A stretch of DNA of 64,000 nt from an uncultured Francisellaceae bacterium (GCA_903907935.1 CAIVQA010000089.1:1-64000); one strand, 5' to 3'. Positions 8,747 through 18,430 are shown, counted from the stretch's first letter. The notes: a model not told the origin generated them from the sequence alone. Made by a program: numbers and translations.

Positions 8747-10904
8747 TAGTAATAGTGTAGTTTTAACTGTTGAAATGGAAGCTTTACAACATAAAATTAA
8801 ACAATCGTTTGACTACGATTCTGATTTTTTAAATTTATTATTACCGTTATTAATAAAATTAGGTTGGGAAGAAGATGTTAGAAGTTTAATAGAAGCTTTA
8901 CCACATTTTGCGGAAAAGCTAACTTTAACAGAATTTAGAAATCTGATGATTAATTTAGGATTTAAAAGTAATCAGAAAGATTGTTATTTAAGGAAACTGT
9001 TGCCACAACAATTACCTTGTTTATTTGTATCTCGTAATAATCAAGTAATGTTGATTCAGCAAATTGTTGCTGACGATTCTAATAGAGATGTTGTTATTTT
9101 AGAAGGTAAAACAGGAAATACTAAAAAATTAACTGCACATCAAACCATTAATTTATACGGAACGGCCTATTTTTTTTCTAAAATTCAAGATGAAGATGAA
9201 TTTAAAGAACAAAATTGGTTTTGGTTTATCTTTAAAAAATTTAAATTTATTATAGGACAAATTTTTTTAGTAAATCTACTTTATAGTCTATTATCTACTA
9301 GCATACCAATTTTTATAATGATTATATACGATAAAATTATTCCATCAGAATCTGTAGGTATGTTGTTAAATTTTTCTATAGGTATATGGATAGTATTATT
9401 GTTTATGTATTTAATTAGTTCATTAAAAAACAAAATGATAGCTTATATGGCTGTTAGATTAGATAAAACTGTAGGATTGGCGACAATTAAGCATATTTTA
9501 GAATTACCACCAGGATATACCGAAGGTGCTACATTAAGTAATCAATTAGCTAGAATTAAAGATTTTGATAATGTTCGTGATTTTTTTTCTAGTCCAATGG
9601 CGATGTTGTTTTTTGAATTACCAATTAGCACGATATTTTTAATAGTTGTTATGTTTATGGGTGGTTGGTTAATGTTTATACCAATTATATTAGTTGCGAT
9701 ATTTTTTTGTATATTTGTTGGTAGTAGATCTTTGATAAGCGAGCTGGTTAAACTGCAAACCCATGATGGTGCTAAGAAACAAGGCTTTATTATGGAAACC
9801 TTTTCGAAAATGCGAGGATTGAAATCAACTGGTGTTGTTGCTACCTATATAGACAAATTTGATGCCATTTTAACTAATATTGCCACCTATGGATTTAAAT
9901 CATATATTATAAACCATATTTTATCGGCGGTTGCTGATTTTTTAATGTTATTGTCAGCTATGACAGTTATGGGTTTTGGGGTGTTTCTAGCTATGGATAA
10001 TAAACTATCTATAGGAGCATTAATTGCTATTATGTTGTTAACTTGGAAAATAGTAGATCCATTAAAAGTGTTTATTACATCTTTGCCAATGATAGAGCAA
10101 ATAATAAATAGTGTTAAACAAATTAATAATTTAATAAAAATACCAACAGAAGTTAGAAGAACCGATTTAGTAAAAATATCTTCTGTTAATAGAATTGAAT
10201 TACAAAGAGCTAGTTTTAGATATCAATCACAAGAAAATCCTAGTTTATTAGGAGTGTCTTTTATTATGGAACCAGGAAGTATAACTTGTATTACTGGTAA
10301 AATTGGTTCGGGTAAATCTACGATTATTAAATTAATTTTAGCTCTTTATCATGCTCAAGCAGGTGTTGTAAAAATAAACAACATGAATATTAATCAATTA
10401 GATCCGATAGCGTTACGAAAATCTATAGCTTATATGCCGCAAAAAAATAATTTATTTTTTGGAACCATTAAACAAAATTTATTATTAGCTAATCCTTTAG
10501 CTACTCAATTAGAAATTAAACAAGCGGCTATTCTTGCAGATGTACATGAAGATATTATGCAACTTAAAAATAATTATGATACTCCTTTGGGTGATCAGGG
10601 TATCTCCAGGTTATCATCTAGTTTTATCCAAAAATTAATTTTAGCTAGAGTATATTTAAAAAATTCACAAACTGTTATTTTTGATAATCCTTATATTTCA
10701 ACGAATCCTATTGAAGAACAAAAGTTTATAGATACCCTTCAACATATAAAGAAAAATCGTATAATTTTATTGTCAACTTCTAAGATGTCATATTTAGAAA
10801 TTGCTGATCAAATTATTTATTTAAAATCTGGGCAAGTTGTGGCACAGGGTCATCCATCTCAAATATTATCTGCTGTATTAGATGAATATGGGGTAAAAAA
10901 ATGA
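8730..10904 (+). CDS. Type I secretion-like ABC half-transporter with degenerate C39-like domain (second of pair)
   Basis: This 724-aa protein has an N-terminal domain (about 15-140) like the catalytically dead C39-like domain of LapB/HlyB exporters. Six membrane segments (about 165-455) and an ATPase domain follow. The P-loop (about 521) is canonical, GKIGSGKST. However, the signature is LSSSFIQK, the Walker B glutamate is replaced by Asn (IFDNPY) and the H-loop histidine is replaced (STSKM). It should pair with the preceding half-transporter; between them no composite ATP site keeps all standard residues. The start overlaps the upstream gene and its stop overlaps the downstream adaptor, indicating one operon. 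Confidence 0.87.
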   Translation: MNNLNNSNSVVLTVEMEALQHKIKQSFDYDSDFLNLLLPLLIKLGWEEDVRSLIEALPHFAEKLTLTEFRNLMINLGFKSNQKDCYLRKLLPQQLPCLFVSRNNQVMLIQQIVADDSNRDVVILEGKTGNTKKLTAHQTINLYGTAYFFSKIQDEDEFKEQNWFWFIFKKFKFIIGQIFLVNLLYSLLSTSIPIFIMIIYDKIIPSESVGMLLNFSIGIWIVLLFMYLISSLKNKMIAYMAVRLDKTVGLATIKHILELPPGYTEGATLSNQLARIKDFDNVRDFFSSPMAMLFFELPISTIFLIVVMFMGGWLMFIPIILVAIFFCIFVGSRSLISELVKLQTHDGAKKQGFIMETFSKMRGLKSTGVVATYIDKFDAILTNIATYGFKSYIINHILSAVADFLMLLSAMTVMGFGVFLAMDNKLSIGALIAIMLLTWKIVDPLKVFITSLPMIEQIINSVKQINNLIKIPTEVRRTDLVKISSVNRIELQRASFRYQSQENPSLLGVSFIMEPGSITCITGKIGSGKSTIIKLILALYHAQAGVVKINNMNINQLDPIALRKSIAYMPQKNNLFFGTIKQNLLLANPLATQLEIKQAAILADVHEDIMQLKNNYDTPLGDQGISRLSSSFIQKLILARVYLKNSQTVIFDNPYISTNPIEEQKFIDTLQHIKKNRIILLSTSKMSYLEIADQIIYLKSGQVVAQGHPSQILSAVLDEYGVKK

Positions 10905-12274
10905 TAACAGAAACAAATAATAATACTAACGATAAAATGCGATTGGATGATAATTTATTTTTATCAGAAAAATTAGAAGATTTAGGGGCCTCTAATTTAA
11001 TAAATATCAGCATTGGCTTTATCTTTGGGTTTTTTAGTTTATTAACTTTGTGGATGTATTTTGTAAATGTGGAAGAAATAGCTAGGGCACCCGGAGTTAT
11101 AATACCTGCTGGCAATGTTTATCCAATTCAGCATTTAGAAGGAGGAGTAGTATATAAGTCCTTTGTAAAAGATGGTGATATTGTTCAAAGAGGAAATGCA
11201 TTATTTGAACTTTCTCCAGAACCTGCGGTTTCTGAATTATATAGATTGTATAATTTAGAAACTTCATTAAAGTTTAATATTGCTAGATTGAATGGTTTTT
11301 TATCTAATAAACATGTTACTAGAGAAGAATTAGAAAGCATTATTAATTATCGTAATAACAATAGAAAATCTTTGGATTTTTTAATAGAAAATACTCTATT
11401 ATTATTTCAACATCAAACTAGGCAACGACAAAATGATCAAGAATCAATAGAAAAATTGGTAAAAAATAAAGAATTACATATTATGAATTTAAATAAGCAA
11501 ATTTCTAATTTATCTGATCGTACGGATCTATTATCTTCGCAAACAGAAATTTATAAAGATCTTAATAGAGCCCAGTACGGTTCTAAAATAAATGTTATAA
11601 CTAGCCAAGATCGCGAACAAGAAATTTTTGGTAATTATTTATCTGCCGTAAGGGAAAGGACGGCAGTTGAATCTTCAATAATAGAATTAAACAATCAAAA
11701 ACGTACTAATGATATGACAACAAATCGTGCAGCATTAGAGGAATTAAATAAGCAAATTTCAGATTTGTTAGAAGTAACAAAACAAATTGATAAGGCTCAA
11801 GATAGAGTTAATCGTTTGCGAGTGGTGTCGCCAGTATATGGTATAGTAAAAGGATCAGATATTAGGGCTGGAAAAGTAATAGCTCCTGGGGAAATAATTG
11901 TGGATATGGTACCAATTACTAAACATTTAGTAGTTGAAGCAAAAATTTCTCCAAAAGATATTGGGCATATAAGCTTAGGTGATCCAGTTAAAGTTAAAGT
12001 AAGTTCTTATGATTTTTCAACTTATGGGCAGCTAAATGGTAAGGTTAAACAAGTTTCAGCTACAACTTTTGATGAACCAAGAACAGCAGCAGAGCCGTAT
12101 TATAAAGCGATATTGACTATAGAAAAAAATTATCTAGGGGATGATCCAACAGCTAATTTGGTAACCCCAGGTATGACGGTAGTAGCGGATATACAAACTG
12201 ATCATCGTTCGCTATTACACTATTTCTTAAAACCAATTAATAGAACGTTTAATGAGGCGTTTAGAGAAAGATAA
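10901..12274 (+). CDS. HlyD-family membrane-fusion (adaptor) protein of type I secretion
   Basis: This 457-aa periplasmic adaptor has a cytoplasmic N-terminus and a single membrane helix (about 33-53). The lipoyl-like half motif (APGVIIPAGNVYPIQHLEGG) is followed by a long coiled coil (about 110-300) and a beta-barrel. The C-terminus carries the HlyD signature region with ISLGDPVKVKV and VTPGMTVVADI. It connects the ABC exporter to an outer-membrane TolC protein, not encoded here. Translation is coupled to the upstream exporter (4-base overlap). Family assignment is firm. Together with the paired exporters it resembles LapC/RtxD-type systems. Confidence 0.93.
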   Translation: MITETNNNTNDKMRLDDNLFLSEKLEDLGASNLINISIGFIFGFFSLLTLWMYFVNVEEIARAPGVIIPAGNVYPIQHLEGGVVYKSFVKDGDIVQRGNALFELSPEPAVSELYRLYNLETSLKFNIARLNGFLSNKHVTREELESIINYRNNNRKSLDFLIENTLLLFQHQTRQRQNDQESIEKLVKNKELHIMNLNKQISNLSDRTDLLSSQTEIYKDLNRAQYGSKINVITSQDREQEIFGNYLSAVRERTAVESSIIELNNQKRTNDMTTNRAALEELNKQISDLLEVTKQIDKAQDRVNRLRVVSPVYGIVKGSDIRAGKVIAPGEIIVDMVPITKHLVVEAKISPKDIGHISLGDPVKVKVSSYDFSTYGQLNGKVKQVSATTFDEPRTAAEPYYKAILTIEKNYLGDDPTANLVTPGMTVVADIQTDHRSLLHYFLKPINRTFNEAFRER

Positions 12275-12410
12275 AACGAGCATATAATTGGATTGATCGC
12301 ACATGAGTGTGTATACACTTTGTTGTTAGTTTTGATTCTTGACTTACTTGTTATTTTATGGTTATATATCTCCAATAATTAGAAATTATAAAAAAATTCA
12401 GGAGATTGAT

Positions 12411-13964
12411 ATGCCAACTGTTAATTTTGATTTTAATTTTGCGATGAGTCGTCATCCAGGTAGTGCTGCTTTAAAGCAGTTTTATAATAACCAGCAAGCA
12501 TTGTTAAAACAACAATTGGATAGTATGGCTATTGATGTACAAAATTATAATTTGAACAAGGCCAATCTAGAAGCAGAGTGTTTAAAATACTTATTCATTG
12601 AAAATGCTATTTTGAGAGCAAAATATATAGCCTTCCTTAGAAAATCTACGTCTGCATTTGATACTTGGGCTGATGACGATACCAGGTGGGATGGAGAAAT
12701 TATTCGTATTTTACCAACAGATTATGAAAAATTAAAAGATTTATATACAAATTTAAATAAATTAAATACCGAAGATAACAAACAAAAACCAACTGATTTC
12801 CTTGGACTTTTCTTTAGTGGTGCAGAAGGTGGTTTTTTTGGTGCATTAATGAACATATTCCACAGCTTTCAGGTTATGTTTAATCCTGGAATTGCGTTAA
12901 ACGTAAAAGAAGAAAAGGCAAGCCCACTGTGTGGTGAGTTATTCGCAGCTGGTGGCGAAAAGGCTAGAAGTCTTTACCGCGATAAATTAAAAGACTTAAA
13001 AGATGACAAATTAACCGAAGAACAATTATTTAATGTGTTTTTAAAAGATGTAGTTAAATTAGAGTCTGATAGTAAAAAAGCACATAAATTATTAGAAATG
13101 GCAGAGAAAAAGATTTTTAATAATAGAGATGGATTGTTGAGTCTGGAGGATCCAGCTAATAAATTAAAAATAACCAACATGGTTAGAGAAAATCTTACAC
13201 AAGCCGGTCTTCGTATTGGGAGAACCCTGGCACCAGCAATGATGGATAGTATTATTAATGCAATTGATCAAGCGATGGGTGCTTTAGTAAATAGGTATAA
13301 TGATATCAAGGATTCAAAATTACCTCCTGAAGAAGAACAAAAAGTTTATGCTGCTATACAAAGTGATCGTATTAAATTGCTACACTATATAGTTAAGACT
13401 AGGGCTTTAAGTAAAGGAGAAACTTTATCTGCTAACAAACAATTCGACCTTCAATACTTTTTAGACCAGACGGTAGGTAAATTTGTTTCTATGGATACCA
13501 GTCTTGATCAGACGGGAGTAATAGCAGGTAGCGATAACATGGGTATTCGAAAAATATTTACTCCTCAACATAATAAGAGTTTTGGAGATGCTAGGGTTGC
13601 AGCTAAAAGGAATATTGCTATCAAGATAACAGATGTGTTAGCAGAAATTAATAATTTAAAAGATAAGATGCAAGGTTTGATACAAGTGAATCTAAGAGAA
13701 CTTCAAAGAATTAATGCATTACCAGCGATTAATGAACAACGAAAAGGTATTGTTGCATTGGAAGAAAAATTAAACGATATGGAACAAAATGGTCAATTTC
13801 TTTTGGATAAATATAATAAGTTAATAAGAATATTTAATGGTGGAAATGGTGAGTGTAATAAAGAAATTCTCCAACAAGCTATCGATTTACGTAACGAAGC
13901 TCAGCAAGTATTAAGAGATTATACTCCAAGGCAACAACGACAAATGCCTGCTATTCCAGGATGA
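12411..13964 (+). CDS. Unrecognised 517-aa helical protein, candidate substrate of the adjacent exporter or effector
   Basis: An in-frame start exists at 12339, but ATG 12411 has the only good ribosome binding site (CAGGAGATTGAT) and is preferred. The protein is hydrophilic, largely helical and acidic-basic mixed. A short Gly/Phe-rich hydrophobic patch lies near residue 150 (FFSGAEGGFFGALM). A coiled-coil-like region follows (about 425-480), and the tail is rich in Gln, Arg and Pro. It has no signal peptide, no RTX nonapeptides and no enzyme motif I recognise. It begins 136 bp after the HlyD gene and ends before a clear terminator, so it may share that transcript and be its cargo. A Dot/Icm effector is the other possibility. 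Confidence 0.6.
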   Translation: MPTVNFDFNFAMSRHPGSAALKQFYNNQQALLKQQLDSMAIDVQNYNLNKANLEAECLKYLFIENAILRAKYIAFLRKSTSAFDTWADDDTRWDGEIIRILPTDYEKLKDLYTNLNKLNTEDNKQKPTDFLGLFFSGAEGGFFGALMNIFHSFQVMFNPGIALNVKEEKASPLCGELFAAGGEKARSLYRDKLKDLKDDKLTEEQLFNVFLKDVVKLESDSKKAHKLLEMAEKKIFNNRDGLLSLEDPANKLKITNMVRENLTQAGLRIGRTLAPAMMDSIINAIDQAMGALVNRYNDIKDSKLPPEEEQKVYAAIQSDRIKLLHYIVKTRALSKGETLSANKQFDLQYFLDQTVGKFVSMDTSLDQTGVIAGSDNMGIRKIFTPQHNKSFGDARVAAKRNIAIKITDVLAEINNLKDKMQGLIQVNLRELQRINALPAINEQRKGIVALEEKLNDMEQNGQFLLDKYNKLIRIFNGGNGECNKEILQQAIDLRNEAQQVLRDYTPRQQRQMPAIPG

Positions 13965-14004
13965 TTCCGTTTTAAAAAATAAAAAATTTACGTTCCCTAA
14001 AGGA

Positions 14005-14036
14005 GAATGCCAGTATAAAAAGCTGGCATTTTTTTT
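14005..14036 (+). terminator. Rho-independent terminator after the exporter locus
   Basis: The stem AATGCCAG (14005-14012) pairs with CTGGCATT (14022-14029) around a 9-base loop, followed by a run of T. It closes the forward exporter cluster just before the convergent AmpG-like gene. Confidence 0.88.
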
Positions 14037-14052
14037 ATTCTTATTATTCCTT

Positions 14053-15324
14053 TTATTCCGAAGAACCAGCAACTGTCTCAGGATTAGCATTAGGCGCCAT
14101 CTTTTTAATAATAAAAAATATTGGTAGTCCTAATAAAGTGGTACATATAAAAAATGTAGTCCAATCGGTATAATCTGCACAAAAGCCTGAAGCACTAGAC
14201 AATAAAGTACGGGTTAAAGAGCTAAACGACCATATTAGAGCAAATTGGCTAGCAGCAGCACCTTTTTTACATAAACTAGATACGTAGATCACTAAAATAG
14301 TTGATCCGATACCAGTACATAAGCTATGCACGGTAGTGGTTAGGATCAGCATTTGAATACTATGCCCAGATATTGTGAGCCATGCATGCATAAAAGGAGA
14401 TAGTAGTTGAATTACCCCACCAATAACGATGCTACGAAAAATCCCCAAACGACTTGCTAATAAGCCACCCAAGAAACCACCTAATATCATTAAAAACATA
14501 CCATAAGCTTGAGAAATATTTGCTGTTTCAACTGGGGTAAATTCTAGTGATTTTAGTAGAGGTCCTCTCATAGCATTTGGGATAGAATCACCAACCTTAT
14601 AAAAGAAAATAAATAAAATAATTAACCACCAATCTGGTCGTTTTAGAAAATCTAATAAGCTCTTTAATACCGATTGTAAATGTTCTATTGGATTGGGTAA
14701 TGTAGAACTGGTATTACGTTTAATGTTTTTTGGTTCTTGAATCATTAAAGTAACTATTGGTCCGATTAATAAAGTGATCGATGCTATAGAAAAAGCTGTA
14801 GTCCAACCATGAGTTTTTAATAAATATAATGGTATTGTGCTACCAACTAGCATACCTGTTCGAAATCCAGTCATGGAAAAGGTAGAACCTATGGCTAGTT
14901 CGTTAGCTTCTAATCTTTCTAATCTATATGCGTCTGAAGAAATATCTTGGCTAGCAGCTAGAAAAACGCAAACTGCAGATACTGTGAATAAAAACCAAGG
15001 GTTATTTGGTTGAACAATAAGGCCTAGACTAGCAACAAACAATCCAAGTTGAGTAACTAAAAGCCAACTACGACGATGACCTAACCTTGTTTTTAAAGAT
15101 GGGATGCCGTAATAATCCATTAAAGGTGCCCAAAGTATTTTTAGCGAATAAGGTAGGCCAGTCAAAAATAATAGCCCTATAGAGGCTGCAGAGTATCCAG
15201 AAAATGCTAGAGCAATAGCTAGAGTGCTACTTAACAACATAAAAGCAAGCCCAGCATTAAAGCTTAAGAAGGCAATTGCGATTAAATGGGGTTTAAAAAA
15301 AAAATTATTAAATTTAGTTGTCAT
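14053..15324 (-). CDS. ampG: AmpG-like MFS permease (muropeptide transporter family)
   Basis: This 423-aa, 12-helix major facilitator has AmpG-family motifs: LPYSLKILWAPLMDYYG after the second helix, LGHRRSWLLVTQ in the first loop and ASQDISSDAY in the fourth helix region. AmpG imports anhydro-muropeptides released during wall growth, feeding recycling and sometimes beta-lactamase induction. In Legionellales and Rickettsiales the family is expanded, so some paralogues may carry other substrates. The gene is monocistronic and converges on the exporter cluster terminator. Confidence 0.85.
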   Translation of the reverse strand: MTTKFNNFFFKPHLIAIAFLSFNAGLAFMLLSSTLAIALAFSGYSAASIGLLFLTGLPYSLKILWAPLMDYYGIPSLKTRLGHRRSWLLVTQLGLFVASLGLIVQPNNPWFLFTVSAVCVFLAASQDISSDAYRLERLEANELAIGSTFSMTGFRTGMLVGSTIPLYLLKTHGWTTAFSIASITLLIGPIVTLMIQEPKNIKRNTSSTLPNPIEHLQSVLKSLLDFLKRPDWWLIILFIFFYKVGDSIPNAMRGPLLKSLEFTPVETANISQAYGMFLMILGGFLGGLLASRLGIFRSIVIGGVIQLLSPFMHAWLTISGHSIQMLILTTTVHSLCTGIGSTILVIYVSSLCKKGAAASQFALIWSFSSLTRTLLSSASGFCADYTDWTTFFICTTLLGLPIFFIIKKMAPNANPETVAGSSE

Positions 15325-15442
15325 AATGAATTTTGTCCAAATTATTAGCTAAAAGTATAAAAACATCACCAGTATTCATAATTAGATATAATAATCATAT
15401 ATTTTTTGCATGTCTATTAATGTCGGTTATTAGCGTGGAGCT

Positions 15443-16165
15443 ATGAGGATAAAATCTAATTATCAAGACCTTTTAAAGGTATTTGCAACAATTACTATGT
15501 TTATAGATCATGCGGGGTTATATTTTTTTCCTGAATATAATGTAATGCGATTAGTGGGCCGTATCGCAATGCCAATTTTTTGTTTTTTTGCTGGCTATAA
15601 TTTTAAACAAAAGCCAAATATAAAAATATTATTATTTGGGGTGTTACTTTATTTAATCACCACAATTATATTGCGGCGAATTATGATAGCTAATATCCTG
15701 ATTTCTATTTATATAGGACAATGGTATTTATATTTATTTCGTAATCAATTAACCAAAGTTAATAATAGTTATTTGCATATTATAGTTCTTGTATTATTAG
15801 GGTATATAACAAATTATTTTTTTGATTATGGTAGTTTGGTAATAGCTATTATGATTTTAGGATATATTGTGATCCATAATCCAGATCGGTTAAAAATAGA
15901 TGTTGCTGTTGTTATATTTTTATCCATTATTAATACATTTATACTATTTAACTCCATGTTTAATGCAATATTTAATCCAGTACTGAATGCTTCTAAACTA
16001 TATGCATTGATAGTAATTATTTTGGGTATATTTCAATATTTTTTAATGGTTATTAAGAATTTTGATCAAGCAATTTCTTTAAATATTAATATTATTAGCC
16101 GCCATACATTACTTATTTATGTTATTCATTTAATTATTATTCAGATTATTTTTATATATTGTTAA
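15443..16165 (+). CDS. TraX family membrane protein
   Basis: This 240-aa polytopic protein has the TraX-family opening: a Lys-rich start, LLKVFATITMFIDHAG, a short loop, then LVGRIAMPIFCFFAGYNF. TraX N-acetylates F-pilin in conjugative plasmids; chromosomal relatives are membrane acyltransferase-like proteins of unknown substrate. About seven hydrophobic helices are visible. No conjugation genes are nearby, so a pilin target is unlikely unless it acts on type IV pilin. Confidence 0.85.
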   Translation: MRIKSNYQDLLKVFATITMFIDHAGLYFFPEYNVMRLVGRIAMPIFCFFAGYNFKQKPNIKILLFGVLLYLITTIILRRIMIANILISIYIGQWYLYLFRNQLTKVNNSYLHIIVLVLLGYITNYFFDYGSLVIAIMILGYIVIHNPDRLKIDVAVVIFLSIINTFILFNSMFNAIFNPVLNASKLYALIVIILGIFQYFLMVIKNFDQAISLNINIISRHTLLIYVIHLIIIQIIFIYC

Positions 16166-16221
16166 TTTGACAACGGTCTACCCATCAACATATAGTAAAC
16201 TAAAAATTGGAGGTTTGGTTT

Positions 16222-16542
16222 ATGTATTTTCTAGCTTATAAACATAAAATAAATATTAACTACTATTGTAGACAATCAGATAATGAAATAGAATGTTTAA
16301 CCCCAAGAGGTTGGCATTCGGATCGAACTTTTTTTTGTGCAAATGATGGCAAAGATATAGAGTTCAGAACAATAAGTCCTGCCAAACCGGTCGAAGAAGT
16401 GTTCCAGGATTACACTAACTCTTTAACAGAAATAAAAAATAGACATTCTAATGCTGCTATTACTGCTTCTCATTTTAATATAGGTGATGATGAAAATAAT
16501 ACAGTTGTTAGAAGTTTTCTTCCTGTTCCAAGAATATGGTAG
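16222..16542 (+). CDS. Hypothetical 106-aa protein
   Basis: The start is placed at ATG 16222 because GGAGG at 16209-16213 lies eight bases upstream; the longer TTG start at 16207 would overlap that site. The product is hydrophilic, contains ECLTPRGWHSDRTFF and ends in FLPVPRIW. I do not recognise it. A palindromic repeat begins three bases after its stop, and a TraX gene precedes it. Confidence 0.5.
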   Translation: MYFLAYKHKININYYCRQSDNEIECLTPRGWHSDRTFFCANDGKDIEFRTISPAKPVEEVFQDYTNSLTEIKNRHSNAAITASHFNIGDDENNTVVRSFLPVPRIW

Positions 16543-16545
16543 TAC

Positions 16546-16763
16546 ATACCCATCGTACTTGAAATTAAGGTACTCTAAAAAACAAGTGACTCGCGGCCAT
16601 CCTGGCGCTCGCCCTTCGGGCGTGTTGCACACGTCAAAAACGTCTATCCTGACATTTTTTCGTGAAACTCGCCTTTTCGTAAAGTATAGAAAAACAAGAA
16701 TTCACGAGGCTCAAACAACACTCTTGTTTTTTAGAGTACCTTAATTTCAAGTGCGATTGGTAT
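16546..16763. repeat. Palindromic repeat copy 4 (full-length type A, reversed)
   Basis: The left arm begins ATACCCATCGTACTTGAAAT and runs to GGTACTCTAAAAAACAAG. The right arm CTTGTTTTTTAGAGTACC continues TTAATTTCAAGTGCGATTGG then TAT. The arms match over about 41 bp with two mismatches, although the sequence TTGAAATTAAGG differs from the TGAGTTTTCGG of other copies. The interior is the reverse complement of copy 2. Confidence 0.93.
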
Positions 16764-16813
16764 ATTGAAACTATAACTTGCAATTTTACTAATGTAAGTG
16801 TAAAATTGAAGGT

Positions 16814-17983
16814 ATGTTTGAGCGTTTGTTAAAACCTATATTAGAAAATACTATAACTACTTTTCCTATTACTGCTTTAACTGGCCCTAGGCAAAGTGGT
16901 AAAACTACTTTAATTAAACAAACCTGTCCAAATTTTAATTATTTCAATTTAGAAGATCCTGATAATTTGTTGTATATACAATCTGATCCTAAGTCGATAT
17001 TAACTACTAATCATAATCTTATAATCGATGAAGCTCAAAAATGGCCACTATTGTTTTCATACTTACAAGCACATATTGATCAAAATCCACATCATCGATA
17101 CGTGTTATCTGGTTCTCAAAATATTTTATTGCAAGAAAAAATAACCCAGTCTTTAGCTGGAAGATGTGCTTATTTAGAATTGTTTCCTTTAAGTTATAAA
17201 GAATTTTGTAGTCACCCTAATTTAAAACCATTACCATTGTGGGAATATTTATACGGTGGCACATATCCTCGCCCCTATCATGAAAAATTACCTATTAAAA
17301 TGTGGTATTCAAGTTATATAAAAACTTATTTAGAACGAGATGTACGTAATTTATTAAATATTAGAAATTTATCGCAATTTCAATTGTTTTTAAAATTTTG
17401 TGCTGCAAGACATGGGCAATTATTAAATTTAAGTAATCTGTCGCAAGATACTGGTTTATCTCATACTCAGATTAAAGAATGGATTTCTTTATTAGAAGCA
17501 TCTTATATTATCTTTTTATTACGACCATTTTATAAAAATTTTAATAAACGTTTAGTTAAAACTCCTAAATTATACTTTTATGATTCTGCTTTAGTATGTC
17601 AATTATTAGAAATAGATTCTGTACAGAGTTTGCAACAACATATTATGCGAGGAGCAATTTTTGAAGGATTTGTAATAAGTGAAATAATTAAATATTTACA
17701 ATTAGATCAAAATGGAAAAATATATTTTTGGCGAGATCACGGTGGTAACGAAATTGATCTTATTTTAGAACGAAATAATAAATTATTTTTGTATGAAATT
17801 AAATCTAGTTCAACATTTAATGTTAGTTTTTTGTCTGGTCTAGATTATTTTGTTAAACAAGTTAAAGAAGAGGTTCAAGAAAGATTTTTGGTGTATACAG
17901 CGGAACAAAGTTTAACTATGAATACCGAACATGGTTTGGTTACAATATTATCGTGGAATAAATTGTGCGATAATTTTTCATAA
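16814..17983 (+). CDS. AAA ATPase with DUF4143 (PF13173/PF13635 type)
   Basis: This 389-aa protein has a P-loop at residues 24-31 (GPRQSGKT), a Walker B-like LIIDEAQ near 73-79 and a sensor region VLSGSQN near 99. A C-terminal DUF4143 domain follows, with a central winged-helix-like region and a nuclease-like KEIKSS-style segment (GNEIDLILER, then YEIKSSSTF). Such free-standing ATPases are abundant in host-associated bacteria and often neighbour toxin-antitoxin genes; their function is unresolved. The ribosome binding site GAAGG is very close to the ATG, so start strength is doubtful. The stop overlaps the remains of an antitoxin frame. Confidence 0.9.
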   Translation: MFERLLKPILENTITTFPITALTGPRQSGKTTLIKQTCPNFNYFNLEDPDNLLYIQSDPKSILTTNHNLIIDEAQKWPLLFSYLQAHIDQNPHHRYVLSGSQNILLQEKITQSLAGRCAYLELFPLSYKEFCSHPNLKPLPLWEYLYGGTYPRPYHEKLPIKMWYSSYIKTYLERDVRNLLNIRNLSQFQLFLKFCAARHGQLLNLSNLSQDTGLSHTQIKEWISLLEASYIIFLLRPFYKNFNKRLVKTPKLYFYDSALVCQLLEIDSVQSLQQHIMRGAIFEGFVISEIIKYLQLDQNGKIYFWRDHGGNEIDLILERNNKLFLYEIKSSSTFNVSFLSGLDYFVKQVKEEVQERFLVYTAEQSLTMNTEHGLVTILSWNKLCDNFS

Positions 17984-18261
17984 ATGTTAAAGCTTATTTA
18001 ATAGAATCTCTAAAAGATCCGGAAGAAGCAGCCGGCTATCTTAATGCAGCTCTTGAAGGTGGGGATATAAAAGTTTTTCTTCTTGCATTGCAGCATGTTA
18101 TTAAAGCACAAGGTGGTATTGCAGCTTTGTCTGAAAGAACCAATCAAAGTAGGACCAGTATATATAAGTCGTTATCTTATAGTGGTAACCCATATTTAAA
18201 AAATGCCTATAAGATCCTTGCTTCGATGGGTATGCATCTTACGGTAGTCGTAAAGAAATAA
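17974..18261 (+). pseudogene. HigA-type addiction-module antitoxin remnant (TIGR02684-like), no start codon
   Basis: The frame from 17974 to the TAA at 18259-18261 reads about 95 residues with no internal stop. It includes DPEEAAGYLNAALEGGD, GGIAALSERTNQSRTSIYKS and a GNPYLKNAYKILASMG segment. That is the helix-turn-helix pattern of HigA-like antitoxins. An in-frame TAA at 17971 lies directly before it, and no ATG, GTG or TTG is available ahead of the conserved region. The first 10-15 residues normal for the family are therefore missing, replaced by the end of the DUF4143 ATPase gene. No partner toxin is seen upstream. I read it as a relic truncated when the ATPase gene arrived; a rare ATA start is the alternative. 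Confidence 0.72.
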
Positions 18262-18430
18262 AGTAAAAAGACTATTTAATTTTAGATGTTTTATATTATA
18301 GAGTATTTACACCATTAAGTCGTTGAAAATAGTTTTGCTAGTAGCAGAATTGTGAATATTCGTTAAATGGTTTTGATTAGATAAAACTAGTTCTTGAAGT
18401 AAATACAAAATGTATGTATACTTTATACGT

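Noticed and set aside
16484-16744. 86-aa open frame across palindromic repeat copy 4
   Set aside because: It lies mostly inside the repeat, has no ribosome binding site, and similar frames in other copies are not conserved as proteins.
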